Positions 63,690-64,000 of a stretch of 64,000 nucleotides of DNA are shown piece by piece (position 1 is the first letter of the stretch; each line of letters opens with the position of its first letter). Both the position numbers and the translations under genes were made by a program. The notes beneath the pieces were generated by a model that was given only the letters and a program-made list of their open reading frames with translations, ran no database searches and was not told the DNA's origin. The stretch comes from Ichthyophis bannanicus (lineage: Eukaryota > Chordata > Amphibia > Gymnophiona > Ichthyophiidae). The stretch is taken from assembly GCA_033557465.1 (NCBI GenBank), contig CM066040.1, positions 327,812,297 through 327,876,296 on the forward strand, written 5' to 3'.

Positions 63690-64000
63690 AAAGATGTAAA
63701 AAAAACCCAACCTAGTCCCACTTTAATTATAAGTGTTGGCAGTTGCAGTACTTGTACATGGAAGCTGCCAAGTGATGCCGTTCTTTTTTGGTATGTGGAC
63801 CTCTGCAAAATTGCTCCTTCTGTAGATTTGCTGGCATCCTTATACATATTTTACAGAAGGCTCCACATTTGGCAGAGCTTTTTGTAAAATACCAGGGAAA
63901 TGTGAACTTCCTGACTTGGACAGCCCATTTTCCAGGTTCGGTCCTTATGCAAAATCAAGCTTTATATGTCTTTTTGAAAAGGCTCCATGTTCACTGAACC
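63690..64000. other. No recognisable feature
   Basis: Only a 69-residue open frame without motifs. Probably repeat debris. Confidence 0.35.

Overview
The window is made of transposable elements stacked inside one another. I recognise no host gene and no cellular RNA gene. The mix is DIRS-type tyrosine-recombinase retrotransposons, a Penelope-like element with a GIY-YIG endonuclease, a Tx1/L1-type LINE with a poly(A) tail, several L2/CR1-type LINEs, tRNA-derived SINEs with MIR-like core segments, MITEs and solo-LTR-like elements. This indicates a large vertebrate genome. An amphibian, most plausibly a caecilian, is my best inference; the sequence alone does not prove it.

Layout. 1-4.1 kb: MITE, LINE and SINE debris. 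4.1-44.2 kb: one old DIRS element (D), about 5 kb of its own sequence, spread over 40 kb by later insertions. These are DIRS-E (4.47-8.80 kb), a dispersed repeat (8.82-9.40), a MITE (9.89-14.41) that itself holds an intact L2/CR1-type LINE with 141-bp promoter-like monomers, a broken LINE plus a Penelope tail (16.05-17.99), a nearly intact minus-strand LINE (18.85-23.29) with a palindromic MITE at its start codon, and a Penelope-like element (23.95-43.28). The Penelope-like element is itself split by an internally deleted LINE derivative (28.2-28.6), by intact DIRS-A (28.68-34.45) and by an LTR-like element (34.63-41.68) that holds DIRS-B (35.94-41.63).

44.2-52.3 kb: an L1-type LINE inserted exactly on the right border of D and interrupted by a second copy of the LTR-like element (47.85-49.17). 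52.3-63.7 kb: another L2/CR1-type LINE, split by a LINE fragment, a SINE and DIRS-C (56.68-62.74).

The elements do not act together; they record an order of events. Elements A, B, C and D keep inverted terminal repeats and an internal complementary region equal to the joined, reversed ends, which is the signature of DIRS circular replication. Element E has lost its recombinase by deletion. DIRS-A (three uninterrupted frames, recombinase tetrad present) and the 1005-residue LINE at 11.0-14.0 kb are the youngest-looking and could be active or recently active.
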